NCBI GenBank assembly: GCA_900553845.1
Contig: USEW01000074.1
Coordinates: 1-8,879, forward strand
DNA: 8,879 bases
Origin: an uncultured bacterium
GTDB taxonomy: Bacteria > Cyanobacteriota > Vampirovibrionia > Gastranaerophilales > Gastranaerophilaceae
Direction: 5' to 3'
This document shows, in pieces, positions 1-5,599 of the stretch. A model generated the notes under the pieces. The model searched no databases. It was not told where the DNA came from and saw nothing but the letters and a program-made list of their open reading frames with translations. Positions within the stretch are counted from its first letter, which is position 1. Every line of letters begins with the position of its first letter. The translations under genes were made by a program, and so were the position numbers.

Positions 1-21
1 AAGACGTGCAGTTTTGATAAA

Positions 22-50
22 TTGACACAAGTATGTAGATGTAGTATAAT
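22..50 (+). promoter_or_regulatory. Consensus sigma-70 promoter of the pth fragment
   Basis: TTGACA at 22-27 and TATAAT at 45-50 are separated by exactly 17 bases, a perfect match to the primary sigma-factor consensus. Transcription would begin near 57. This places the in-frame GTG at 54 upstream of the transcript and supports the ATG at 96 as the real start of the next frame. Confidence 0.85.
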
Positions 51-95
51 AAAGTGGTTAAAGTATTGAAAAGAGTAGAAAAATTAGGAGGAAAA

Positions 96-527
96 ATGTA
101 TTTAATAGTTGGACTTGGAAATCCTGAACCAGAATACTCAAAAACAAGGCACAATATGGGATTTGATGTAATAAATAAATTAGCAAAACAATATGAAATA
201 GAATTGTCAAGGAGTAATTTTGAAGGAATATACGGTACAGGCATAATAGAAAATGAAAAAGTAATCTTGTTAAAACCACAAACATATATGAATTTGAGTG
301 GACAATCAATAAAAAAATATATAGACTTTTATAAAATACCATTAGAAAATATATTAGTAGTATTTGATGATATGGATACAGAAAAGGGAAAAATAAAAAT
401 AAGAAAAATGTATTATATTGGATTTAATAACAATTATAATAAATACACTGAAAATAAAATAAAAATATATTTAAAAAAGAATAAAAAAACAGATAAAACA
501 CTTATAGGAACCCTTACACTTTCATAA
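96..527 (+). pseudogene. pth: C-terminally truncated peptidyl-tRNA hydrolase (Pth), probably non-functional
   Basis: Pth releases peptides from peptidyl-tRNA that drops off ribosomes and is cytoplasmic and normally essential. The ATG at 96 follows AGGAGG (86-91) at ideal spacing. The 143-residue product opens with a textbook Pth N-terminus: GLGNPEPEYSKTRHN (residues 6-20) contains the substrate-binding Asn9 and catalytic His19. PQTYMNLSG (61-69) and the acidic VVFDDMD region (88-94) follow. Similarity ends near residue 104 (base ~407). The glycine/HNG loop that should come next, and the whole C-terminal third, are missing. They are replaced by about 39 low-complexity Asn/Lys/Tyr/Ile residues. 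The family is normally about 185-190 residues long. Neither other forward frame restores the missing loop, so this is replaced sequence and not a simple frameshift. Arginine codons are AGG/AGA, unlike the CGC/CGT seen in the next gene. A relic, a transfer endpoint or an assembly join are all possible. Confidence 0.8.
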
Positions 528-549
528 ATAAAAATGTTTATGCTATAAT
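521..549 (+). promoter_or_regulatory. Extended -10 promoter for the acyltransferase
   Basis: TATAAT at 544-549 is preceded by TG at 541-542, giving a perfect extended -10 (TGnTATAAT). TTCATA at 521-526 matches TTGACA at four of six positions with a 17-base spacer and overlaps the stop codon of the pth fragment. Transcription would start near 556, giving a leader of about 50 bases. Confidence 0.65.
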
Positions 550-609
550 TTTAAGAGAATAATATGTTAAGCAAATCTAAAAATAAGAAATGTGGAGAAT
601 AATATATAT

Positions 610-1416
610 ATGGGCTACGATTGTGATTTATATCAGGATATACCGCCAACAAAATTAAGAAATATAGATGAAAAATTTAGACGCGCACATCATTATAAAT
701 TTTGGGGTATAATCGCTGATTTATTTTTTTACAACATGCTGGAAAACAGATTTTTCGCATTAAAAATAAAGAATCTTGATAACTATTACAAACGCGACAA
801 CGATTATGCAAATATAATCTATGCTCCTCATACAAATTGGTGGGACGGGATTGTCGGATATAATATATGCAACCGTGTTTTAAAAACAAAGCTTATAATG
901 ATGATAGAAGAATTAAACCGTTTTCCTATCCTTGCAAAAGTAGGCGCATTTCCAGTTAATAAAAAATCAGCACAGAGTTCTATGAAAGCATTGAAATATG
1001 CAAGTCTTGAGCTAAGCCGCGATAAAAACAAGTCTTTGTGGATATTTCCCCAGGGGATAATAAAACCGCCAAACTTTCGTCCTGTTGAGTTTCAAACAGG
1101 TATAACATACATAGCAAAAAAGGTAGTTGAAAAAGCAGGCGGAATAAACCTTATACCAATGTGTGTAAATTATACTTTTCTTCGTGAAGATAAACCGGAA
1201 GTTCTTGTAGAAGTAAAAGAGCCTTATGTTATAAAAGATGTTAACGAGCTTAAAGACAGAAAATTCTTTACTCATAAACTTGAGACTGAATTTGAATCTG
1301 CACTTAATGAACAGATATCCCAAATCCAAGCAGGACATTTAAACGGTTATGATTTTCTTTTCAAGCAAAAACTACCCTGGTATAAAAAACTTGAAAAGCG
1401 TTTAAAACGTATATAG
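610..1416 (+). CDS. Lysophospholipid / 1-acylglycerol-3-phosphate acyltransferase family protein (PlsC-like)
   Basis: Members of this family transfer a fatty acyl chain from acyl-ACP or acyl-CoA to lysophosphatidate or a similar hydroxyl acceptor at the inner membrane face. The catalytic HX4D motif is HTNWWD (residues 74-79 from the ATG). Block II is VGAFPVNKKS (111-120), the substrate-binding block is FPQGIIKPP (146-154), and the final block is INLIPMCVNY (179-188). All four PlsC blocks are in the right order and spacing. Length is 268 residues. The FPQG block replaces the usual FPEGTR, as in the 'glycerol acyltransferase' subgroup, so the acceptor is uncertain. There is no obvious N-terminal membrane helix, and the C-terminus is basic (KKLEKRLKRI), fitting peripheral membrane binding. 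Start choice: the ATG at 610 lies 12 bases after GGAG (594-597). A GTG at 592 would add six residues but has no ribosome site. The stop lies 7 bases from the end of the convergent hydrolase gene, with no terminator hairpin between them. Confidence 0.85.
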   Translation: MGYDCDLYQDIPPTKLRNIDEKFRRAHHYKFWGIIADLFFYNMLENRFFALKIKNLDNYYKRDNDYANIIYAPHTNWWDGIVGYNICNRVLKTKLIMMIEELNRFPILAKVGAFPVNKKSAQSSMKALKYASLELSRDKNKSLWIFPQGIIKPPNFRPVEFQTGITYIAKKVVEKAGGINLIPMCVNYTFLREDKPEVLVEVKEPYVIKDVNELKDRKFFTHKLETEFESALNEQISQIQAGHLNGYDFLFKQKLPWYKKLEKRLKRI

Positions 1417-1423
1417 TTTGGTT

Positions 1424-2128
1424 TTATAATTTTTCAATATCAATTTCGCTGTTAATATCCATAACTATACATTTAATCTTATTAAGTTTATTAATTTTAG
1501 CCTGAAAATCGTAAGCATCAGCTTTAATAGTCTCAAAAGTGTTGTAATGCATGGGAATAATAAAGCGAGGTTTTAACATTTCTGCTGCTATTAAAGCGTC
1601 GTCTATACCCATTGTATAAAATCCGCCAATTGGACATAAAACAATATCCGGTTTATATATATTGCCATATAATTCCATATCACTATGTAAAGCTGTGTCT
1701 CCAAGATGCAATATTTTTTTACCGTTTATATTTATAAATAAAGAACACGGACAGCCTCCATAGCTTCCATCGTCTAAAGATGACGAGTGTTGGGCGTTTA
1801 AAAATTTTAAAGAACCGAACTCAAAATTTAATTCACCTCCAAGATTGGTTCCTACAGCATAAGCTTTTGATTTTATAGCGTGATTGGCTAGTTCAAATAT
1901 TGTGTAAATAGGTGCTTTTTTCTCTTTTGATATTTCAACTGCATCACCATAATGATCGCCATGAGCATGTGTTACAAAAATATGAGTTATTAAATGCTGT
2001 TTATAATCAAAATTGGCAAGCGGGTTATTTTTTATAAACGGGTCAATAATAACGCCATATTGTTGATTAATATTAATATAAAAGCAGCTATGACCTATAT
2101 AACGTATTTTTGTATTTTTATTGTTCAT
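1424..2128 (-). CDS. Metal-dependent hydrolase, metallo-beta-lactamase fold (UPF0173 type)
   Basis: This 234-residue cytoplasmic protein is a compact metallo-beta-lactamase-fold hydrolase with a complete set of metal ligands. THAHGDH (53-59) is the HxHxDH signature, His114 lies in NAQHSS, Asp144 in HLGDT, and His194 in IPMHYNTF. GHSCFYI near the N-terminus (12-18), the GDTALHSD segment and the IPMHY ending are typical of the UPF0173 family (RomA/UlaG-like), whose physiological substrate is generally unknown. Length is normal for the family. An AGAGG lies about 11 bases before the ATG. The gene begins 29 bases after the stop of the upstream phosphohexomutase, with no terminator between, so the two are probably co-transcribed. 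It converges tail to tail with the acyltransferase. Function beyond 'hydrolase' cannot be read from the sequence. Confidence 0.88.
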   Translation of the reverse strand: MNNKNTKIRYIGHSCFYININQQYGVIIDPFIKNNPLANFDYKQHLITHIFVTHAHGDHYGDAVEISKEKKAPIYTIFELANHAIKSKAYAVGTNLGGELNFEFGSLKFLNAQHSSSLDDGSYGGCPCSLFININGKKILHLGDTALHSDMELYGNIYKPDIVLCPIGGFYTMGIDDALIAAEMLKPRFIIPMHYNTFETIKADAYDFQAKINKLNKIKCIVMDINSEIDIEKL

Positions 2129-2157
2129 ATATTTTTCTGCCTCTTTAAATAATAAAA

Positions 2158-4431
2158 TTAAAGTGTTTTGGAATAATCAGGTATTATAAAACTATTGTCG
2201 CCGCTATCTTTGTTTGCAAAATTTAAATATCGTTTAAGCGAACTTTCTTTAGCTTCGTTATAATATTCTTCACTTATAAGTCTTTTATAGACATTGTTTA
2301 AATCGCCTGAATAGTTACCGAGGAACCTTGCATACTTGATTATATTATCTTTATCGTCACCGGAGCCGTATGCTTTTGTCTTTGCATCTGTTCCTGATGG
2401 ACGTATTTCAATAAATTTATCTGTAAATTCAAGATAAGTTCCGTCACCCACAAACTTTATATCCTTTAAGTTTGAAAAATCAAGACCTGAACTAAGCGAG
2501 TTAAATATTGTAATAACATCATTTATTGTTATTTTTTTATCTATTTTAGCAAGAGCAAGAGTCAAATAGAATAAATCATTTGCTGTTCTTTTTAACTCTC
2601 CAGCTTTTTTTGCCTGTTTTAAAGCGTTAATATCAGGTTCGGATTCGTTGTAATAAGAAATATCTTCTCGTACATCATATTTTGCTATAATTTTATTTGT
2701 TTCAAAAAGATAAAGTAAAGCCTGGGAAAGAGTTTTATTTTTGCTGTTAAGTTTAGAAATTAAAGCACTTGCAACAATAATGGCTTCTGTTGCTGATTTT
2801 TCTCTCATAGCAATGGCAAATCGTCCAGCTTTAGATTTTATTGCTTCTTCAGCTCCTATAATCATACCGCCTGATTCTTCACCGCCAAAAATAAGACGCG
2901 GGTTCACACCAAGATTTATATCTTTTCCAAATACATCTGTTATGACAACGGGTTTTTCAGGATTATCAATAATCTGCTTTTCAACTTTTTTCATAATATT
3001 TGCTATTTCTTTAAAACCAACAGGGACGTTTACAACTTTTATTTTATTTTTATGCGCCCACTCATCCCAGCTCATAGCCGAGGCTGTTGTTTTTATTATA
3101 AATCTTGGATGGTTGTCAACTTTTCCTGATTTTTTAAGTTGGCTATACCAAAAATCCATTATAAGCAAAAAAGATTGATTCGCAGTTAAAACAGTAAGCA
3201 CTCTGTTTTCATCTAAAACAACATAATCAATACCGGCTTCTTTTATAGTTTCTAAATTACTTTTGTCTTCAATCTGGCAAACGGTTAATCTGTCGTGGTC
3301 CGGGTCTGTAATCAATATACCGGTTCCTATTGGATAGTCTTTTAATTTTTCTTTATAACCTAAAGTTTCAATAACAGGAAAATAAAATTCTCCATTGGGT
3401 TTTTTAGATAAAACAGTAGCATCAACTGAATAATCATAAAAAGCCTTGTTGCCTTTTGGGTCGTGGTCATATTTTCCTATACCATGGAAAAACGGGTCTT
3501 CTTCAATATTAAACCATTCAAAGCTATTGTTAATACCTAATTTTTCTAACAATTTAGACAGAGTTCTGAATGCACTTCCACCTACGTTTTCAATAACCGT
3601 TTTTAATTTGGCATTTTTAATAAGTTCAATATTTTCATCATTTGCAACACCTGATTTTAAATACTCATAGTATAAATCAATTCCGTCATTAAGTTTTGTC
3701 ATTATTTTTTCATCTATATATTCGCTTGCATTTGCTGCTATTTTTATATCATAGCTGCCGTTTTTATCAGCGTATTCAAAAATTTGTTTTATTTTATTCA
3801 CAAATTCAAGTGATTCTTCCGGCAAATACTGACTGCCCTGAGAATTTAAATCTTTTGTAGCGTTCTTTACACTTATTCCATGACTTGATGTTATATATTC
3901 GCCACCAAGAAGGTCAAGCTTAAATGCTAAAAATGAAGCAAGCCATATTGGAATTGTTTTTCTGTCTTTTGCTATTAGTGTTCTGATATTATGTGCTGCT
4001 TGTATCCTTGCTATAAGCTCCTGCATTTGCTTGCTGTTGTATCTGACTTCGCGTCCTGCTATTTTGTATATTTCTTTATTTGCATATTTTTCTTTTGCAA
4101 CCAGCGCCTTTGCAACAGTTGCAAGCATTATGCCTATCATATTTATCGGGAAACGTGTGTCTTCTGGATATAAAATATTTTGTGGTCCGCGTATACCCGC
4201 TGTTGAAACTTTTGCTTCTTTTTCGTAGTTTATAAGCCACTCTTTTAAGTTTAAACCTTCCTGATTGTTTATCTCATCATAAGGATAAAGATACTCTCGC
4301 TTTAACTTGAAAACAAATTCCTCTTTATTTTCAATATCAATAAGTTTTCTTTTTTTTATATACTCTGGTGTTGACTTTTCAACCTGCTGGTATAGTTCGT
4401 TTTCTAACTCTTTTACTTTATATTTATTCAT
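2158..4431 (-). CDS. Phosphoglucomutase/phosphomannomutase family protein, unusually long (757 aa)
   Basis: Phosphohexomutases interconvert hexose-6- and hexose-1-phosphates, feeding glycogen and NDP-sugar synthesis in the cytosol. All four functional loops are visible. The catalytic phosphoserine loop is ITSSHG (180-185, Ser183 by analogy with TASHNP). The metal-binding loop is DPDHDR (376-381). The sugar-specificity loop is GGEESGG (516-522). The phosphate-binding loop is RPSGTD (677-682). STAGIRG (76-82) is the usual N-terminal substrate-side motif. At 757 residues it is well above the 450-580 usual for bacterial members. The extra length lies in the ~70 residues before the first domain, in the spacing between the phosphoserine and metal loops (about 195 residues), and in the last ~70. 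The residues after the catalytic serine (GISVKN) depart from the usual NP-x-x-NG. Glucose versus mannose specificity cannot be decided; GEESG occurs in glucose-type enzymes. AAGGA (4439-4443) lies 7 bases before the ATG. It is first in a unit with the downstream hydrolase. Confidence 0.87.
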   Translation of the reverse strand: MNKYKVKELENELYQQVEKSTPEYIKKRKLIDIENKEEFVFKLKREYLYPYDEINNQEGLNLKEWLINYEKEAKVSTAGIRGPQNILYPEDTRFPINMIGIMLATVAKALVAKEKYANKEIYKIAGREVRYNSKQMQELIARIQAAHNIRTLIAKDRKTIPIWLASFLAFKLDLLGGEYITSSHGISVKNATKDLNSQGSQYLPEESLEFVNKIKQIFEYADKNGSYDIKIAANASEYIDEKIMTKLNDGIDLYYEYLKSGVANDENIELIKNAKLKTVIENVGGSAFRTLSKLLEKLGINNSFEWFNIEEDPFFHGIGKYDHDPKGNKAFYDYSVDATVLSKKPNGEFYFPVIETLGYKEKLKDYPIGTGILITDPDHDRLTVCQIEDKSNLETIKEAGIDYVVLDENRVLTVLTANQSFLLIMDFWYSQLKKSGKVDNHPRFIIKTTASAMSWDEWAHKNKIKVVNVPVGFKEIANIMKKVEKQIIDNPEKPVVITDVFGKDINLGVNPRLIFGGEESGGMIIGAEEAIKSKAGRFAIAMREKSATEAIIVASALISKLNSKNKTLSQALLYLFETNKIIAKYDVREDISYYNESEPDINALKQAKKAGELKRTANDLFYLTLALAKIDKKITINDVITIFNSLSSGLDFSNLKDIKFVGDGTYLEFTDKFIEIRPSGTDAKTKAYGSGDDKDNIIKYARFLGNYSGDLNNVYKRLISEEYYNEAKESSLKRYLNFANKDSGDNSFIIPDYSKTL

Positions 4432-4438
4432 TATTTAA

Positions 4439-4443
4439 TCCTT
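4439..4443 (-). promoter_or_regulatory. Ribosome binding site of the phosphohexomutase
   Basis: On the minus strand AAGGA lies 7 bases before the ATG at 4431. This fixes the start codon and shows translation begins independently of anything in the long upstream leader. Confidence 0.7.
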
Positions 4444-4453
4444 TATTTATATT

Positions 4454-4465
4454 AACTGTAACTGT
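4454..4465. repeat. Tandem AACTGT hexamers upstream of the phosphohexomutase
   Basis: AACTGT occurs twice head to tail (4454-4459 and 4460-4465), about 23 bases upstream of the phosphohexomutase start. This could be a small protein-binding site in the 5' leader, or chance in AT-rich DNA. Confidence 0.3.
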
Positions 4466-4542
4466 TATTTGGGGTGAAAGGTTTTATTTTAATTATTTCC
4501 TCTTATCCTTTTAAGGAAAAATGAGAAACTCAGAGTGTGGAA

Positions 4543-4732
4543 TAAACTCAATATTTGCAACCCATATGCAGGCACGAACAATTATCACTTAACGAAACAA
4601 CGTCAAAGTCAAGTCTGTTTGAGTGCACTAAGTGCGCGAGTCACGCAGGCTTGAGTTGAGTTTAGTGAGAATGTGAGCGGCAAGTCGGGTTGTGGTTTTG
4701 TGCAACTTTTGCCACCAAAAGTTGCCCCGCTC
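4543..4732. repeat. G+C-rich intergenic block with nested inverted repeats (structured leader or repeat element)
   Basis: Bases 4601-4740 are about 52% G+C by hand count, standing out sharply from the AT-rich surroundings. Four complementary arm pairs are visible. GCAACTTTTG (4702-4711) pairs perfectly with 4716-4725 around a 4-base loop. GAGCGG (4675-4680) pairs with CCGCTC (4727-4732), enclosing that hairpin. TCAAGTCTG (4609-4617) pairs with CAGGCTTGA (4646-4654), with one G-T wobble. TAAACTCAA (4543-4551) pairs with TTGAGTTTA (4656-4664), enclosing the second hairpin. The pairs are nested without conflict, so a multi-branched RNA fold is possible on either strand. No T-run follows a stem, so it does not look like an intrinsic terminator. 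It lies between a minus-strand promoter (4792-4820) and the phosphohexomutase start, so it may be part of that gene's 5' leader. A dispersed genomic repeat is the main alternative. Confidence 0.55.
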
Positions 4733-4740
4733 GGAGGCCT

Positions 4741-4767
4741 TTAAATTAATAAAATATTCTTTTTCAT
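4741..4767 (-). CDS. Putative 8-codon leader ORF, or broken small ORF running on to 4609
   Basis: On the minus strand AGGAG (4772-4776) lies 4 bases before an ATG at 4767 that encodes MKKNILLI and then TAA (4741-4743). The same frame then stays open for 43 more codons through the G+C-rich block, to a TGA at 4609-4611. This can be read two ways: as a leader peptide (four of its eight codons are Ile or Leu), or as a ~51-residue small gene split by one stop codon. A promoter with an extended -10 lies immediately upstream. No family is recognised. The 43-codon extension could be a chance opening in G+C-rich DNA. Confidence 0.35.
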   Translation of the reverse strand: MKKNILLI

Positions 4768-4791
4768 ATGTCTCCTTTTTTATATAATAAT

Positions 4792-4820
4792 TTTATAACA
4801 TTTGTGTGTATATATGAGAA
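4792..4820 (-). promoter_or_regulatory. Candidate minus-strand promoter reading toward the phosphohexomutase
   Basis: Read on the minus strand, TTCTCA (plus-strand 4815-4820) and TATAAA (4792-4797) are 17 bases apart. TG at 4799-4800 gives an extended -10 (TGTTATAAA). Transcription would start near 4785, ahead of the mini-ORF and the folded block, producing about 350 bases of leader before the phosphohexomutase ATG. The -35 lies inside an arm of the palindrome at 4810-4835. Confidence 0.5.
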
Positions 4821-4840
4821 TTTATTCTCATATATGTATA
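4805..4840. promoter_or_regulatory. Long palindrome in the divergent promoter region, candidate operator
   Basis: Bases 4810-4821 and 4824-4835 are perfect 12-base inverted arms around a 2-base TT centre. The symmetry continues with wobbles out to 4805 and 4840. The core is ATGAGAAT-TT-ATTCTCAT. It overlaps the -35 of the minus-strand promoter and lies just before a TATAAT (4839-4844) that could serve the helix-turn-helix gene. That is where a repressor of both directions would bind. No T-run follows, so a terminator role is less likely. Confidence 0.5.
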
Positions 4841-4880
4841 TAATTTTACATAAATATTTATAATATGTCAATATAAAGAT

Positions 4881-5120
4881 ATGAATATTAGAGCAGATAT
4901 AAAATATTTGTTATTTGAGAATAATGTTACAATGACCCAACTTGCTGAGGAAATGACTAAACAAACCGGTAAATTATATACTATGCATACAATTTCCCAA
5001 AAACTCATTCGCAACAATTTAAAAGCTGGTGAATACAAACTAATTGCTCAAATTTTAGGCTATGAAGTTAAACTTATTAAAAAATACCCTTCCACAATAA
5101 AGCCTAAAAATAAAGAGTAG
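4881..5120 (+). CDS. Small helix-turn-helix DNA-binding protein, putative regulator
   Basis: This is a 79-residue basic protein. Residues 1-17 form a first helix (RADIKYLLFENN). MTQLAEEMTKQ (18-28) looks like the first helix of a helix-turn-helix, and TMHTISQKLIRNNLK (34-48) like the recognition helix. YKLIAQILGYEV (52-63) is a typical closing helix of Cro/CI (HTH_XRE)-type domains. A lysine-rich tail follows. No second domain is present, so it would act as a compact DNA-binding dimer. No Shine-Dalgarno precedes the ATG, so the start rests on the fold and on TATAAT boxes at 4839-4844 and 4859-4864. It is divergent from the phosphohexomutase leader and lies 40 bases past the palindrome, so autoregulation and control of the divergent unit are reasonable guesses. 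A degraded copy of its 3' end lies 350 bases downstream. Confidence 0.7.
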   Translation: MNIRADIKYLLFENNVTMTQLAEEMTKQTGKLYTMHTISQKLIRNNLKAGEYKLIAQILGYEVKLIKKYPSTIKPKNKE

Positions 5121-5165
5121 AAATAGAAAAAATTATTTATAACATCCAAAGTCACATTAACAAAC

Positions 5166-5194
5166 TTTACATTTGTACATATTTTCAATATAAT
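5166..5194 (+). promoter_or_regulatory. Strong promoter in an intergenic region with no following gene
   Basis: TTTACA (5166-5171, five of six consensus positions) and TATAAT (5189-5194, perfect) are 17 bases apart. The predicted start is near 5201. No open frame worth calling follows before 5600. A hairpin and T-run lie about 50-90 bases downstream, suggesting a non-coding transcript. Confidence 0.7.
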
Positions 5195-5210
5195 GAAAGA
5201 AAAATGTACA
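5174..5210. promoter_or_regulatory. Paired TGTACA sites flanking the -10, candidate operator
   Basis: TGTACAT (5174-5180) and ATGTACA (5204-5210) are inverted copies on either side of the TATAAT at 5189-5194. The TGTACA cores are 31 bases apart centre to centre, about three helical turns. This geometry suits cooperative repressor binding over the promoter, or pairing into a hairpin. Confidence 0.4.
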
Positions 5211-5292
5211 TTATAGCCCTTAAATATTAAATTACCTGTAGAAACTAAAAGTTAAATCGGGTACCAACCGAATTTAACGCCCTACCTTTTTA
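5201..5292 (+). ncRNA. Candidate small non-coding RNA of about 90 nt
   Basis: The call rests on a near-consensus promoter (5166-5194), a hairpin at 5251-5278 closed by a further GTAG/CTAC stem, and a T-run at 5287-5291. No open frame of note lies between. The first ~35 bases are AT-rich and unstructured, and the 3' half is folded, as in many regulatory RNAs. It matches no RNA family I recognise; tRNA and the common riboswitches were considered and do not fit. A leader for the gene at 5600 is unlikely because of the hairpin plus T-run. Confidence 0.45.
5238..5291 (+). terminator. Possible intrinsic terminator of the candidate small RNA
   Basis: GTTAAATCGG (5251-5260) pairs with CCG (5268-5270) plus ATTTAAC (5272-5278), with one bulged A and a 7-base loop. 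GTAG (5238-5241) pairs with CTAC (5282-5285) to extend the stem across an internal loop. The TTTTT at 5287-5291 then follows after one base. The internal loop makes it weaker than a standard terminator. Confidence 0.45.
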
Positions 5293-5308
5293 TTATATCA
5301 TTTTTTAT

Positions 5309-5467
5309 ATTTTTTTCAATATAAAAAAAATATGAATGAATGCAAAAAATTTAAACAATGCGCAGGTGTAAACAATTAGATTTGTTATAATTAATTGCTC
5401 AAATTTTAAGCTACGAAGTTAACTTAATAAAAAATACCCCTCCGCAATAAAGCTTAAAAATAAAGAA
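5309..5467 (+). pseudogene. Decayed partial duplicate of the helix-turn-helix gene (3' end at 5392-5467)
   Basis: Bases 5392-5467 align with 5041-5117 of the helix-turn-helix gene at 69 of 77 positions by hand, with seven substitutions and one deleted base. The deletion shifts the frame after the YEV codons, the original TAG is lost, and a new stop appears after NTPPQ. In-frame TAA at 5388-5390 closes the frame upstream. A weaker resemblance at 5309-5336 to the gene's start (a shared CAATATAA then ATGAAT) and at 5350-5372 to its middle suggests a whole-gene copy with a large internal deletion; only the 3' match is firm. The remaining stretch 5468-5599 holds no gene, only the poor promoter candidate for the next gene. 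Confidence 0.7.
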
Positions 5468-5560
5468 CAAAATTGTTATTGATAGACCATTTCTAAAAAA
5501 TAAAATAAGTTCCTTCGGATACTCATATTAAGTATATTTAAAATTCTAAAAAAATAAAAT

Positions 5561-5589
5561 TTGTTGAAAAAGTTTATGTATATGATAAT
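5561..5589 (+). promoter_or_regulatory. Weak candidate promoter of the nucleotidyltransferase-aroF pair
   Basis: TTGTTG (5561-5566) and GATAAT (5584-5589) have a 17-base spacer. The -10 matches five of six positions and the -35 only three. Transcription would begin only a few bases before the ATG at 5600, and no Shine-Dalgarno is present, so translation might start on an almost leaderless message. Confidence 0.3.
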
Positions 5590-5599
5590 ATAAGTAATT

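Noticed and set aside
54..95. Upstream GTG start extending Pth by 14 residues
   Set aside because: It lies upstream of the predicted transcription start, has no ribosome site, and adds residues before the conserved Pth N-terminus.
2741..3178. 145-codon plus-strand open frame
   Set aside because: It is antisense inside the phosphohexomutase, whose motifs on the other strand are clear, and its translation resembles no protein.
4702..4725. Perfect 10-base hairpin as an intrinsic terminator
   Set aside because: No T-run follows the stem on either strand.
5231..5287. tRNA-like fold near the KpnI-like GGTACC
   Set aside because: There is no acceptor stem of seven pairs, no TTC-containing T loop and no CCA context. 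The fold fits a terminator hairpin better.
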